Source: Centrapalus pauciflorus (lineage: Eukaryota > Streptophyta > Magnoliopsida > Asterales > Asteraceae). Taken from it: a DNA stretch of 64,000 bases. Both the position numbers and the translations under genes were made by a program. Below the pieces are notes generated by a model. The model was given only the letters and a program-made list of their open reading frames with translations. It was not told the origin of the DNA and did not search any database. Numbering within the stretch: position 1 is the first letter of the stretch; each line of letters opens with the position of its first letter. The DNA lies in NCBI GenBank assembly GCA_020465985.1, contig JAANYP010007093.1, forward strand, positions 1-64,000, given 5' to 3'. This document shows, piece by piece, positions 1 through 13,543 of the stretch.

Positions 1-125
1 AATAACAAAAAGATTGACATTAGTAAAATAAATATCATTTTTCTTTAAATTAAAATAACATTAATATGGTTAATTGTAAAATCAAAAATATTATACCATA
101 AAAACGAGAATTTTATACTCTTTAA

Positions 126-930
126 AACGAGACCGGTCATGATATATATTTTTCGAAAAAATTTTACGTGCTTATTTTTCGTAAAAAAAATTACCCAGAC
201 CACCATGCAATGTAGCATGGCAGGATCATTCAATATCGAATGACCACTTGATATCGTATATTCAACGTCGATGCAACACTGCATGTACATTCAAATTTAA
301 TAGAACCAAAATAATGGTCAAAATTAGTAGTCAAAAGTTGGTTGATTTAATAAGAACAGTAAAGACATATTTTTTTCAAAAAATTTTTATGTGTTTATTT
401 TTCGTAAAAAAAAATCACCAGACCACCATGCAATGTAGCATGACCGATATAATTCAATGCGATGCAACACTGCATATACATTCAAAATTAACAAAACTAA
501 AATAATGGTCAAAATTAGTAGTCAAAAGTTGGTTGATTTAATGAGAACAGTAATGACATATTTTTTTCGAAAATTTTTTACGTGTTTATTTTTCGTAAAA
601 AAAAAAATATCACCAGACCACCATTCAATTTAGCATGACCGATATAATTCAATGCGATGCAACACTGCATGTACATTCAAAATTAACAAAACTAAAATAA
701 TGGTCAAAATTAGTAGTTAAAAGTTGGTTGATTTAATTAGAATAGTAATGATATATTTTTTTCGAAAAAAATTTTACGTGTTTATTTTTCGTAAAATTTT
801 TTTTTACCTAGACCTCCATTCAATATATTTTATAGAGATCATTCAATGTCGAACTAAATTTTATATCACACATTTAACACTGCATGTACCTTCGATATTA
901 AAAGAGTAAAAAATGGTCAAAGTGACAGTC
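126..930. repeat. Tandem repeat, ~195 bp unit, about four copies
   Basis: A block beginning ATGGTCAAAATTAGTAG recurs at 314, 505 and 700, with a diverged start at 913, giving spacings of 191, 195 and 213 bp. A partial copy lies from about 126 to 313. Each copy carries the same order of landmarks: an AT-rich run ending in TTTTTCGTAAAA, then CCAGACCACCATGCAAT or a close variant, then GATGCAACACTGCAT, then the ATGGTCAAA block. The short reading frames inside are not conserved in frame between copies, so this is read as a small non-coding tandem array. Its family is unknown to me. The 125 bases before it are AT-rich with no feature seen. Confidence 0.85.
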
Positions 931-1062
931 AAACTTGGTAAGCTACTATTAATTCAATGTTAATTGCATAATTACCATCTTATCCCTAGTGTTATATAAT
1001 AATCTAATGGTTAAGATTGGTTCTATAGTTCTGCACTAAATTAAGGTTCTGCAATGATCCCA

Positions 1063-1219
<157 letters not shown>

Positions 1220-1390
1220 TCAAGTAAGTATCATCTATTATTCAGCGCACAAGAAGATACCACTATTATATGCAAATTTATGTAAGTGTACGTTTATATC
1301 ATTTTTTTCAATCATACACAAGATTTATTTTCGAATCTTAATGCTATAATGTATAAATGTATGATTCTTTAGGATATGTTTAGGAACTTG

Positions 1391-1548
<158 letters not shown>

Positions 1549-1557
1549 TTATTTATA

Positions 1558-1902
1558 GGGTTAGTATGAAAAACAAAACCAACATTTTTCACGTTTTTTA
1601 AGGTTTCATCTCTTCATGTTATTTTTTCCTAAGAAAGTCCTCAAGTTAATATTTTCATTCTGATTTTCACAAATTTCTTCATAATCAACACTATGGTTTT
1701 CCAAAAAAAAAAAAAAAAGAACATGTATTCACTATTTTTCTCAAAAAAAATCCTGAAATTGAAGACTTTTCTGAGGGAAAAAATGAAAAATACTGAAAAT
1801 CACAATCAAATAAATAACTTGAGGATTTTATTGGTAAAAAAAACACGAATGGATTAAACTGTAAAAACATAAAAACGTGTTGGTTATTTTATTATTAAGC
1901 CC
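1558..1902. mobile_element. Mutator-type foldback MITE (family A), copy 1
   Basis: The 345-bp segment has long inverted arms: the left arm starts GGGTTAGTATGAAAAAC and the right arm ends TTATTATTAAGCCC. It is flanked by an exact 9-bp direct repeat TTATTTATA at 1549-1557 and 1903-1911. Terminal inversion plus a 9-bp target duplication is the signature of Mutator-like elements. There is no coding capacity, so it is a non-autonomous derivative. A second copy of the same family starts immediately after the right duplication. Confidence 0.8.
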
Positions 1903-1911
1903 TTATTTATA

Positions 1912-2108
1912 GGGTTTATTAAGAAAAAAACCAAAATATTTTCACGTTTTTTGTGTTTTCGTCCCTCCATGTTATTTTTTTCCATGAAAAACCTCAAGTT
2001 AATATTTTTCTTTTTGGTTTAGTGAAATTTGGATATTAGACCCCGGTTATAATTTGTGAACCGAGTTTTTAAAAACTAAAAAACCGGGGTCTAATTTCAA
2101 CTTGTGGT
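1912..2108. mobile_element. Family A foldback MITE, left half only
   Basis: It begins GGGTTTATTAAGAAAAAAAC, very like the complete copy at 7157, and follows it through the central stem, where ACCCCGGTT and AACCGGGGT face each other. It then stops near the loop apex, with no right arm. Either the right arm was deleted or the element broke at the hairpin tip. Confidence 0.6.
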
Positions 2109-3190
2109 TAGCTTTAAACTACCCATATTTATTTATTTGTTCATTTTTGTTATATCTAATATTCACTACGGTCGTTAATAGTGTCAGATTGTGGTTAGTT
2201 TTAAACTACTCATTTAAGCCTCTTGGGCCCAGCTACACTTTATTTGTGTGAGAATCTGAATTAACTCACGGATCCACAAAAAAGTTTCCTAAAACAACCC
2301 ATTTACGTTAGTTTCAGTTTGATGGGTTGTGACTTGTGTACCCAATATCATAATCATAATATATCTAGCCGAAGCCCAACCTTCTTATTTACATATATAA
2401 AATATAGTTCACGACTCGTTACACAGCACACCAAAAGATACCAGCTTAAAAAAATTAATTTTTTTTTCATAAACAAGTTTTAATTAAGATTATAAAAACG
2501 ATATATCAATTTCACATAGAATTGCAACTATATATCATCTTTATAGTGTGTAGGTATACAGAACTTAAGACGGTACCAAAAAATTATATGAATATACCAT
2601 AACCACTAAAGTCATGTCAAACGAGGGTTGTACGATACCATACAATGTAATTTTATTACTAATCTAGTTTCATTACATGATAGTACGAAACCATTAAAAA
2701 TGGTCATAGAGTTGCAAATATTGAATCGAACGGAAACTACATGCTTCCATACTTGATACCAATTTAAGCTTGGTACGATAATTTATAACTCTCATCTCAG
2801 TGATGAATTGTCAACTGTATCGTCCATATCATTTTTTGGTTTATAGTTTAGGAGACCCGTGTGTTTTTTTTTGTTTGTGTTTAGGAAGGGTACTTTGAGA
2901 ATTTAATAAATAAAAGAATTAAAAAGATAATGTTTTTATTTTTTATATGATTTATTAACAACTAATTACACATATCGACATATACGAGAGTTTTAAAGGT
3001 TTAGAAAGATATAGATGTAATAAGAAAGTTTACAATGATACATGCTTGGTAATAAAGTTTTATAAGAATGTGTATAAAATTCTCCCAGAATTCATCTGTT
3101 ACCACTAACGGAACCCACTCGTTTCATCTTCCGATATGTCGTTATTTTTCTCAACCATGTTGCGAGTGCTGTAATTATATATACATTAAG
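2109..3190. other. AT-rich intergenic DNA, no feature seen
   Basis: There is no reading frame longer than chance, no RNA gene signal and no terminal repeat pair that I could match. Composition is AT-rich with short homopolymer runs. Confidence 0.6.
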
Positions 3191-3192
3191 AT

Positions 3193-3660
3193 AACAGTGG
3201 CGTAGCTATTAAGGCAGTGGGGTGGGCCATGGCCACCCCTGGAAATTGTATTAGCCCATTATTATATGTGTATATAACCCATGCTAGTAAACTTTGGCCC
3301 ACCGTCACACTCAAATAGAATGCCCAAAATATTGTAGGTATTAAATGCATAGCAAAAATATCATTTATGTATTTTTGTAATTGTATGTTTTGTTGATTTG
3401 CTTGATCGTATTGCTTTTGTTTTTTTAGAATTGTTGATTTCTTGTTCTAACGAATTATTGTAAAAGAAAATATGCTTGCTCTAGGCTTTTGCGTTTTGAT
3501 TGTATCAATAGTTGTAATATAAGTTGAAATTGCATCATTGCACTTTAATCGTGGTATTTACTATTTAGTAATTTTATGTGATTTGTGAATTTGCACAACC
3601 AATATGAAAAGACTAGTTGATTGCTATTAACAAATTTGGCCCACCCTATGTAAGTTCTAA
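3193..3660. mobile_element. Possible hAT-type transposon remnant
   Basis: The left edge reads CAGTGGCGTAGCTATTAAGG, followed by GGGGTGGGCCATGGCC. The far side carries TTTGGCCCACCCTATG, so GGTGGGCC and GGCCCACC are inverted with respect to each other. A CAGTGGCG-like terminus occurs in some plant hAT elements. I could not find a matching right terminus or an 8-bp target duplication, so the call rests on a short resemblance only. Confidence 0.3.
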
Positions 3661-3806
3661 GCAAATTATTTAAAGCTTGTACCAAGAATAAAGCTTCGTT
3701 CTGAGTTCTGAGTTCGGTTACTTTCGACTTTCGAGTTGCCTTTTGGTCCGTTTCGCGTTGTTATACGGTACCGTTTTCAATGTATGAAACTATGAATATA
3801 TATATT

Positions 3807-4633
3807 AGGTTCTATGGGGCACCTGTGTACATCGTGCAACTTAGGAACCTATATACACCGTTAGATCTAGAAAATGAATGGTTAAGATTACAATGGCAAA
3901 AGGGTAATAAAGATGAAATTTGTGTACGCATCATGATGCACAATTTACATATTAGATGTGCATAAGGGTATTTTGGGAAATAATAATATATCAAGTCAAC
4001 TCAAGATTAAATTTATATTGATTGAATATTTAATTCAATAATCACGTATTAAATGCTAATAAATTTATAAAATACGAACCTAAAATTAAAAAATTTCAAT
4101 TGAACAAAAAATTCAACATGATGCTTCATCATCTTCATTGACTGTGCATTTTCGTCTTGTGTTCATATTCATCTTGAACGTGTTCATCGGCTTCAACGTG
4201 TTCATCTTCATCTTGAACGTGTTCATCATCGTGATGCATATCTGGAATTTAAACGTGTTAATCACTGTCTTCAACATGTTCATCATCATCTTGATGCACC
4301 GCTAATGTGCATCATGTTTGAACCAATAATATCAACATTCATCATTCGAAGCAGAAACATCATCGTGATGCATTGCTGCTATGCAACATGTTTGAACCAC
4401 GAAACATCAAGATTCATCACCGGAAAAATCGTGAACCATAAACATCAACTCATCGTTATTTTTTGGTGTGCATTCATCCATTGAACAAGACATATCATAG
4501 TGATGCATTGTTCATCAACTTCGTGATGCATGCCGACGATATTGAGGGAGAATAAATGATGGAGGCTGGCGAGATTGAGAGAGAGGTGGTGGCCAGCGAG
4601 ATTGATGTGGAAGAAATGATGGAGACCGTCAGT

Positions 4634-4685
<52 letters not shown>

Positions 4686-4896
4686 GAGGGAGGGAAAGGT
4701 GGAAGAAAATAGAAAAAGTGGTTAATGATATTATTTAGTTTCCTATTTTCTAACTAATTTATTAATTAAAAGATTAAATAACTTTTTAAAATAATTATTA
4801 TTCTCGTATTACCCTTATTGCATCCTTAGTAAATAGATTATGCATTTTTTGTTCCCACCGGTTCATAATGCATCATGGTGCCCCATGGAATCTCAA
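3807..4896. mobile_element. (TA)n-flanked inverted-repeat element E1
   Basis: The left end GGTTCTATGGGGCACC and the right end (read inverted) GATTCCATGGGGCACC form a 16-bp inverted repeat about 1.09 kb apart. A short TATATATAT lies to the left and about 40 TA units (4899-4978) to the right. The interior has a degenerate repeat rich in GTTCATC and GATGCA (about 4130-4530) and a (GA)n run at 4637-4684. No reading frame has gene-like length. It shares its terminal motif with other elements in this window (see findings). Confidence 0.7.
4637..4684. repeat. (GA)n microsatellite
   Basis: About 24 GA units inside element E1. Confidence 0.95.

Positions 4897-4898
<2 letters not shown>

Positions 4899-4978
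<80 letters not shown>
4899..4978. repeat. (TA)n microsatellite
   Basis: Uninterrupted TA run abutting the right end of element E1. Confidence 0.95.
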
Positions 4979-4982
<4 letters not shown>

Positions 4983-6815
4983 CACTCGGATATCTATTAC
5001 TATGCATTTAAGATGAAACTGGAAATCGTTTAAGTTGTGCTCAAACGCGGTCGGTTTTGTTTTGGAACACAATTTAAAAGTTCATATTGAGTAGATGTTT
5101 CCGGACTCCAAACCGAACTTCTTTTCGATAAGTATAGACGAAGAATCATCGAATAACAATCGAAACACATACAGTAGTTAACGTACGAATATCCAATCTT
5201 ACCTTATTTGCATTCCGTTCAAAAATTCTTATTTATGATGATTTGTATGATTTGCATTTGGTTTATTTCTATCAAAATGCATGTATTGTGAACACATGCA
5301 TATCTATCAAATTATTGGACGTTCATATGACATTTCCACACATTTCATTGGATATTCTTATTCAAAGTCTATATTTGTAAGGTGTGAAATCTTTTATCAA
5401 ACTTCCATCAAGTGTTGTATGTTGGATAGCAACTCACCAAGGGCGTCTTTTAGGGTGTGCGAAAGGCTCGATCGAACAGGGCCCCCAATTTCGTAGGGCC
5501 TCAGAGTCATAATAAAATCTAAATTTAGACTAATAAAAAGTTTCTGTATTTGACATGTACTATGGATCCGTGCATTAAAATGAAATTAATGTCAAATTCA
5601 ATTTGATTCATATTACTTATTTTAATTTCTCATTAATAAGTTTTTTTGTTAATTACGACCTCTACTTTACCTATTAAAATTGAGTCACAAGATGACCAAT
5701 TTACTATTTAAAATATTTAAGGGACTATGTTGTAATCACAAGCACAGGACCTCCGAAATCCATGAGACGGCCCCTGTAACTCACTTAGTTGGAAATTGTT
5801 TCGTAAATTTTACATTCATTTTATATTGTTATTATCTGTTCTCTGAGCATATATGACTCGGCCATAATTTATTGCTCTTCACGACAGGTAATCAAAAGAC
5901 ATCGGGGAACAAGTGAGAAGTGCTTAGTTAGACAAACCATAATAGTAACAAACCGAGTTATCATTTTTTATTTTGTCATTAGCGTGTAGCTTATTTTACT
6001 TAGGGCATGTTTGATGTCCCTTACTGGACTCTTATTGGGCTGATTTTTCTCATTCGGTGAGGGGAAACGTTCATCAGAGGGTTTGATTACAATAAAGGAT
6101 AAGATACTAAAAAACTCAATGGTTTGGAAGTTTGAGTTGTCTTTATAAAAGTCTGATACATTACAAGTTGACGATTCTGTTTTGGCAGTGATCATGTTGG
6201 ATATGAAATGTCACTTTATTTTATTAATTATTTCCCGTACGCATGACACGTCATCCATTCTGGGATGAGGTGTTACAGAAGACCTAGCGACCGACTTAGG
6301 TAACTTCATTTTTATCCTTTAACGTATATATTGAGACTGTGATTTAATTTATCTGAGATTGTTATATTACCAGTGGTGAGAAATAAAGAATCATTTTTTT
6401 CTTTTCTTATGAATTGTCTTGTTGTATACACATATACTTGTATGATTGTGTACTTCTATGACATTTTGGATGTTGTATGTAGTTTAGACCCATTTTTGTC
6501 ATTAGCATGCTAAAGAGGGGAAGAATGGAAGAATGTGGGAAGATATAACAAAACAATTATCAAATAGGTCACATGTTTTGCTATCAGATTTCTATTAGTA
6601 GGTAGTTGATATTCAAAAAGGTGGATACTTTTTTATAACAAATTTATGCTTAGTAATATTCTTTTTCTTCCATGGTTTATTTTCCTCCTAGCTTGAATTG
6701 TGGATTATCACTTACTTTAAATGTTTAATTTTAAAAGATTTTGATTTAAGTGATTTGAGATTGTGATTGCAAATTGTGGTTCAATTGTTTGCCTTAATTA
6801 AGTTTTATATCAATA
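4979..6815. other. Intergenic DNA without a recognisable gene
   Basis: Short reading frames (for example 5281-5496 and 5968-6195) show no family resemblance and look like chance. Between about 5450 and 5785, CAGGGCCCCCAATTTCG and the inverse of GAAATCCATGAGACGGCCCCTG are weakly inverted, which may mark an old MITE. I could not define its ends. Confidence 0.5.
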
Positions 6816-6850
6816 CTAGTTTATCGACTCGTGTACTACACGAATTGATT
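6816..6850 (-). mobile_element. Helitron 3' terminus (minus strand)
   Basis: Read on the minus strand, a hairpin with arms TCGTGT and ACACGA is followed about a dozen bases later by CTAG and then T. A short hairpin close upstream of CTRR, with insertion between A and T, is the known 3' end of Helitrons. The element would extend to higher coordinates. I did not find its TC 5' end. Confidence 0.55.
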
Positions 6851-7156
6851 TTTCTAATTAGAATATGTAGACATATAAAAAGTTATAACAAATTGGATGA
6901 ACAATATATGGAAAAGGATTTGAATTTTACCCACATGGGATGAATATATTATGATAAGAACATATATGACAGACTCAATTTTACATCAGATATGACATAC
7001 TTAACAGGATTCTTAATATTAACATTATAGATTTGTAAAATGATGTGGATTATTAATATTAACCATTAAAAATGGGATCTCTGATAATCCTGCAATGGAA
7101 TCGCTATAAAATAAACAAATTATTCTTTAAAATAATTCAATTAATAATTTAATTAA

Positions 7157-7464
7157 GGGTTTATTATGAAAAAAAACTAACATGTTTTCATGTTTTTAGC
7201 ATTTTCGTCCATCCATGTTATTCTTTTCCAGAAAAGTCCTCAGGTTAATTTTTTTTCTTTTTGATTTAGTGAAATTTGACTAATCGAACCTAATTTTTTA
7301 GTTTTTAAGAACCTGGTTTATTAATTATAAACGGGCTCTAATAATCAAATTTCACAAAACTGGAAAAAAAATTAACTTGAGGACTTTTCTGGAAAAAAAA
7401 TTAACATTGAGTGATGAAAACGTAAAACCATGAAAACATGTTGGTTTTTTTTCATAATAAACAC
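7157..7464. mobile_element. Mutator-type foldback MITE (family A), complete copy
   Basis: The 308-bp element has arms of about 110 bp. It starts GGGTTTATTATGAAAAAAAA and its right arm ends TTTTCATAATAAACAC. Flanks are TTTAATTAA (7148-7156) and TTAAATTAA (7465-7473), a 9-bp duplication with one mismatch. It has no coding capacity. It matches the elements at 1558 and 1912. Confidence 0.8.
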
Positions 7465-7473
7465 TTAAATTAA

Positions 7474-8191
7474 TTTTGATATAACAATTGTGGATTACAC
7501 GTGTCGAAAGAAGGCTATGCAATTAACGGTTTGGTTAAGTTTCAAATTGAATCTATTTACTATTTGATAGAATTGATCGGTAGATTTATAATTTTTTTAA
7601 AAACATGTAAATATCATATTTCAATGGCATTATCACATAGGGCCCACGAGATGACCCTCACATTTAGGTGATGCCCTTCAATTTCACATGTTTTTGCTTA
7701 TGTCTTATAAAATTAATTACACATAAATTAAAAAATGATTAATTAAAATCAGGTAACTTTTATTCATTCTTCAATAAAAAAAATTATATCTAATAAATAT
7801 GTTTGATAACCTTATTTTATGTATGAAATAAAGTCTTAAAGATATATTATCTATAATGTATTAACTATAGATTAAATATTAAAACGTAGATATCTATAGA
7901 TTATATGATATAAATATATATCATGCTGATTATAAGTCCGAGCAATAAAGTTTAAAGGTTGAGTTGTCAATTTTTTACATTCACCATGCTAAGAGTATCA
8001 ATTAGTAATGTTTTTACAAAAATTAAATGCTTTCAAATTTTAATTCATGTATTAAATAAAAGTTTAAGTTTGTTTGTTTAAAAAATAGTAAAGATGAATG
8101 TTAGATGCCTACGTGTCGCATTCACATTTCACTAAAGAAGATAAATACTATTTACACTAAATCACATTCCATTTATGTAAGTAAGTTGTCA
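7474..8191. other. AT-rich intergenic DNA
   Basis: No gene-like frame, RNA signal or matched terminal repeats were seen here. Confidence 0.5.
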
Positions 8192-8200
8192 AATTTATAT

Positions 8201-8697
8201 GGGCTAAAGTCGTACAAATGTATGTTACTTTACTGAAATCTAATCTAGTTACTTTTTTATCTCATTGATACTTGTACTTAAAATTTATTGTTGAGATGGT
8301 ATTTTTGATCACCGTATCTACCTGTAATGATCTTATATTTGTGTTTTTAGAAATATGAAAAAGATCTATATTCTTATGTGGATTTTTAAAATTATTTATA
8401 TAGATCAAAATCCACGTAAATCCACGTTGTATTCCAAAATAACTTGTCGATATGATACGTGTAACCAGTAACTATGTTGATATGTTAAATCCACGTAAGC
8501 ATCATGTAATTAAAATTCTGTCACGTTGTCATTTGAATCAGCAAAAATTGTCATATCAACATAGTTAATGGTTACACGTACCATATCGACAAGTTATTTT
8601 GGAGTACAAGTACCATCAGATCAAAAAATAAAGTTAATTAGTCATTTAGGTAAATTGAGAAAAGTATGTTGCATTTGTTATTTATAGACTTTAACCC
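8201..8697. mobile_element. Mutator-type MITE (family B), 497 bp
   Basis: Its ends are GGGCTAAAGTCGTACAAATG and, inverted, GGGTTAAAGTC. The flanks are an exact 9-bp duplication AATTTATAT (8192-8200 and 8698-8706). Inside is a second inverted pair: ATAACTTGTCGATATGATACG near 8440 and the inverse of CGTACCATATCGACAAGTTAT near 8577. There is no coding capacity. Related copies lie at 9540 and 49323. Confidence 0.85.
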
Positions 8698-8706
8698 AAT
8701 TTATAT

Positions 8707-9539
8707 ATAAGGAACTTTACTTATTAATATTTAAAAGTTAAAGTTAAGTGGTGTAAATCGTCAATTTACCAAACTTCTAATATATTGTTTTTACGAGGTG
8801 CGACATTGTTGGAAAGGAACAATGACCGTTTGTACAAACTTTGGTAAATTTTCCTTCGCAAGCATCAAATTTATGTTTTTCATATATTAGAAATTTCATA
8901 ATATGTGTTTTGCAAGTGAATTCAAGTGCAAAATCGAAGTTGAAATGATTTTGGTAAAAAATATTTGCTAAAAAAACTTGCAACTGGAAATTTGGATCCA
9001 CATTGTATCCAAAATTCGAATGTTTGTGTCGGACTCTATCCGAAGTTAGGATTCCCATCAAATCGAATTTGGGGGTCTTTCGAAATCATTAAAGAATATT
9101 TTAAGTGTTAATTTCAGACCCGTCAAATGTCGGAACAAACATGATACAAAGTTCGGATAAAAGACAAAACAAATCAAAGAAAGTTTAAGTCATCAAAGTT
9201 GGATCATGTGGTGAACCGAAGTTCACATCACATAATATATATTGTTTTGCTATTCTACTTTAACCTTTAAAATGTTTTTTTTACAAAAGTTTGAATATGT
9301 CGTTATGATAATTGAGATTGTATTGTGTTTATCTACATTTCGATATATAATTTATTATTTTCCAAGCTATTTTTAAAATAAATTATTTAATAATATTAAA
9401 TAATTTAACATTTTTTTAATATAAACAGTATCTCGTTTTTTGTTATAAACTGTAATCTATATTTTTATTAAAAAAATTGAATATGCCCCTGTAATTTATC
9501 GTGTTTTGGTATTTCAAATTTTTTATTTTGTTTTATATC
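8707..9539. other. Intergenic DNA; one unsupported short frame
   Basis: A 94-codon minus-strand frame (8777-9061) is present. It has no recognisable domain, no homologous feel and no splice partners, so I do not call it a gene. The rest is AT-rich. Confidence 0.5.
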
Positions 9540-10573
9540 GGGATAAAGTCATACAATGTATTCTACTTTCGTAATTATCGATATGACTAATGTAGTTTTT
9601 TTTTACCCGGACTTGTACTTCAATTTTATTGTTGATATGGTACATTTAAAACTCTATTTTTTAATGTATTAATTTTGGGATAAAGTCGTACAAATGTATG
9701 CTACTTTAATTAAGTTATCGATATGACTAATGTAGTTTTTTTTTACCCAGGTGATATTTGTACTTGGATTTTATTGTTGATATGATACATTTGGTGACTG
9801 GTGGTTGCATTTTTTAAATCGATTTCAATTTCGTTCAAGCATATTGTGTTTATGGGTGCTTGGTGGTTAACATTTTAAAATCAAATGTACAACGAGTTTG
9901 AGATTAGGTTCAAGCATCAATTTCGATTTCAGTATTGATTTCGATTTATTGATTTCGATTTTGAATGATTGGGTTCCAGAATCACAAGATTTATTGTTTA
10001 AAATCTACTTGATTCCTTAGCTAAATGTTTCAATTTCGATTCTGATTTTGATTTTGTTATCTTTAAGGTTCTAGATTCTGATTTAAATATCTGGGTTTTG
10101 ATGTCCACATTCAGGACTTTTTGTTTCAAGTTAAACATTTTTTAAAAGAATAAATAATAACAACAACAACAATAATAATAAAGTAAATGACGTGTCATAT
10201 AAAATATGGTATGTCATCGTTTGAATCAACAAAAATTGTCATATCAACATACTTATCGGTCATAGGTATCATATCGACAGATCATCTTTGAGACAAATAC
10301 CATCCGGTTAAAAGAAAACGTAAGTTAGTTATATCGATAATTTCAAGTAAAGTAACATACATTTGTATGACTAATGTAAGTGTCATGTCATAAAAAATAT
10401 GTCATGTCATCATTTAAATCAGCAAAAAACCGTCATGTCAGCATAGTTGCTGGTCATATATACCATATCGACAAGTCACATTTGAGTACAAGTATCATCC
10501 GATTAAAAGAAACAGTAAATTAGTCATATCAATAATTTCAGTAAAGTAACATAAATTTGTATGACTTTAACCC
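9540..10573. mobile_element. Composite family B Mutator-type MITE, ~1.03 kb
   Basis: The left end GGGATAAAGTCATACAATG and the right end TATGACTTTAACCC match the family B termini. The flanks TTTTATATC (9531-9539) and TTTTATATA (10574-10582) agree at eight of nine positions, as expected for a 9-bp duplication. The terminal block is repeated internally: a second GGGATAAAGTCGTAC begins at 9677, and the right arm is duplicated (about 10190-10380 and 10385-10573). This suggests internal duplication or one copy inserted in another. Confidence 0.75.
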
Positions 10574-11348
10574 TTTTATATAATCTAAATGTAACAGAAA
10601 AAACTTGTAATGATATTTTATATTCTATTAGATTATATTTAAACATATGAATATATTTATCGTAAATTAATATTTTGAGTGTCTATTATAGTTTTATTAT
10701 CATTATAAAAATATATATTTCTATTATTCTATAGTATGATAACTTTAATGATTTATCAATAAAATAATGATATTAAAACCGTTGCAATACACACGATACT
10801 AAAAACTCATTTATGATGATTTTTTAACCATTAAATTCAATATTTAAAAAAAAAAAAAAAGGAGTCATAATTATTTGGTACATCTATATTCTCACCCTTC
10901 TAGAATAAAAATATTTATGCTCATTTATTTATGATAAAAAGAGTACAAACTACTACCAATAATTAGTAAAATTCTAACCCTTTAATTAAATGTCATTAAT
11001 TTCTTTTCTTTTGTTCTAATTCGTAGAGTCTATTGCCAGGAAATATATTTTTATGCATTATAATCACATTAATTTTGATCCTTAACCTTTGATGAGAATC
11101 TGAAAATGTGAATTTTCAATCATTAATTTGTTTTACGGGATGTGATACGACATGATCTTTTTTGCTATTAGAGCAAGATTAAAATGTTGAATTATAAATT
11201 CATCTACAAAAGGTTAGGAATAACAAATTTTTCTAAAACATAAATCTTGATGGAAATAAATTTTGTTTGCTTCAATTATATTCGTCAAGGCAACTCTTAA
11301 AATAATTAAATTAGAAAATTTAATGTACTTACAAATATGTTTTTCTGC

Positions 11349-11421
<73 letters not shown>

Positions 11422-12888
11422 TTATTTTATTAAACGTATACTTTGCTCTTGTAAATCTATCGACTATTTTTTAATTTTTCATATTTGTTAAATCTTTAAC
11501 ATTTTTGTACTTTAAATTATGGGTCATCATAAGGCGATTCAGTTCAGTTTATGCTCCGAATCAAAATTTTCGGTTTTTGGATTAGAGGAACCGTTCAATT
11601 TTTCTATTTGGATTACCGGGTTTTCAGTTTCAACCCATGGAATTTTTGGGTTTCAGTTTGGTTTTTGGGTTTAAATCCGAAAGGACATGAGATTTTTATT
11701 TTGTTAAAATTTAATTATTTTTGTTAATTTGATACTTGATTTATTTGATTTTTAAGAGGTTTGTCTAAAGTCTGAAAACCACATCTGAAATTTAGATGTG
11801 GTCTTAAGATCTGAAATCTGAAATTAAGAGATACTCTTAAGACTGTTTGTTTCGTAATATGAAACACCTAAAAAATATTACTTTAAAATATTATATCTAA
11901 TTAATTATATATTATCATTAATTAAAATATATAAAAAAGATAACTGAAATTATAATAATTAATATGATAAATAGCTCGACTTTTAGGGTTTGTAACCTAA
12001 AAATAAAAAAAATTCTTAATTTGTTTTCAGACGTAAGCCTCTCTCTTAAAATTAAGAGGTAAATTAAGAGGTTACAACCTCTTAACTCTGAAACTAAACA
12101 AACAATCTAAATTTACTCTAAATATGATATTTAGACTTTAGACCATTTTAAGAGTCTCTTAATGAAAAACAAACAATGCCTAAAATTTAAAAGTGGTTCT
12201 TAAGTACTACTTAATTCGACACTTTAATTTATTAAAGTTAGTTATTTACTCATTTAGGCTATATAACAATTACATAATATATTTAAAATGTAAATAAAAA
12301 AAGGTAAATGTATTAATTTAACTAGTTCGGTTCTGGCCTTTTCGAATTGGTTTTAGGCACAATCTGAACCCAAACTGTTTGAAACAGTTTTTTCGATTTT
12401 GGATTTCTCGGTTTTTCACTTTTCAAGTTTTTTGGTTTTTAATATTGCGCAATCTTAGTAATCTTGTTCTAACTAATGATTTATATCCGATAATTAATTC
12501 AGTATAAATAAAATGATATTTTTAATAATCGTGACAGGTTATTATTTGAGAACTTTATATCATTTCAAAGCATAACAATGGTAATGCATATTTGCCTTTA
12601 TAAAATTATGCATCTAAAACAAATTCAATGACTATTTATTGAGCTGTAAACAAACTAAACGAATACGAATGATGGTTTGTTCTTATTAATTTATTTAATT
12701 TTAGTCGAACAAATAAATAAACACGAATATAAACGAATGAGAGGAATTTGTCTTGTTTGTGTTTGTTTATGTTCCTTCGTTTAACAGATAATCGAACAAA
12801 ACGACATAAACAAACATAAATTTTGTGTTCATCATCGTTCATTTAATTAATAAACGAACGTAGACGAACCTTCCGACAAATGACTTGC
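10574..12888. other. Intergenic DNA with degraded hAT-like and foldback debris
   Basis: It holds a (TA)n run (11352-11414), and two patches (about 11540-11690 and 12320-12450) full of CGGTTTTTGG and GAACC-type words that resemble decayed ends of the hAT MITE family seen at 12889. A foldback lies at about 11755-12185 (ACATCTGAAATTTAGATGTGG and TTAAGAGTCTCTTAA words). Ends could not be fixed, and no gene was seen. Confidence 0.4.
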
Positions 12889-13543
12889 TAGGGGTGTACG
12901 AAAAAACCAAAAACCAAACCGAAACCGAAAAAAAACCAAAAAACCAGAACCAAAAAACCAAACCGTTTGGACTTTGGATTGGTTTGGACTTTGAATTTGC
13001 AAAAACCAAAAATTTTAGTTTGGTTTCGGTTTGGAGGAAAAAAAACAGAAAAAATCAAACCGAACCGAGGTTTTATAATTTTAAAATTGTAAATACTCTT
13101 CCTTCGTTACACTTCTTCATTTAAGTTTTTATTGAAAGTTTTAGCTTTTCAATGTCTAAATTTTATATGCGGCTAAAACTCACTTTGAATATTATGATGA
13201 TGATAAATATTGTTGTTATTATTATTATTGCATTTGTATGTTGTCATGGTTTGAATGATAATATGATATAATGTCTAAACATTGTTTGTGCAATAATACA
13301 TAAAGCATTTTTATATTTTGATTTTATTTATCCATATATATGTTTATTCCTATATGTGTGCATGTATATGTGTGTGGTTTTTGGTTTTGAAAAAAAAAAC
13401 TTGAACATGAAAACCATGAACAAAGAAGAACAGAAACCGAAATAAAAACCAAAAATCGAAACCGAACGGTTTCTTAAATATAAAAACCAAAGTTTTGGTT
13501 TGGTTTTTGGTTTTTGCTAAAAACCGATCCATGCTCACCCTTG
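12889..13543. mobile_element. hAT-type MITE with exact 8-bp target duplication
   Basis: The 655-bp element starts TAGGGGTGTACG and ends CTCACCCTTG. It is flanked by an exact 8-bp direct repeat TGACTTGC (12881-12888 and 13544-13551). Both arms are made of repeated CCAAAAACCAAACCGAAACC-type words and their complement. An 8-bp duplication with a TAGGGGTG-type end is typical of non-autonomous hAT elements in plants. There is no coding capacity. Confidence 0.85.

Noticed and set aside
8777..9061. 94-codon minus-strand ORF as a gene
   Set aside because: No domain, no upstream promoter or splice context, and AT-rich composition like its surroundings.
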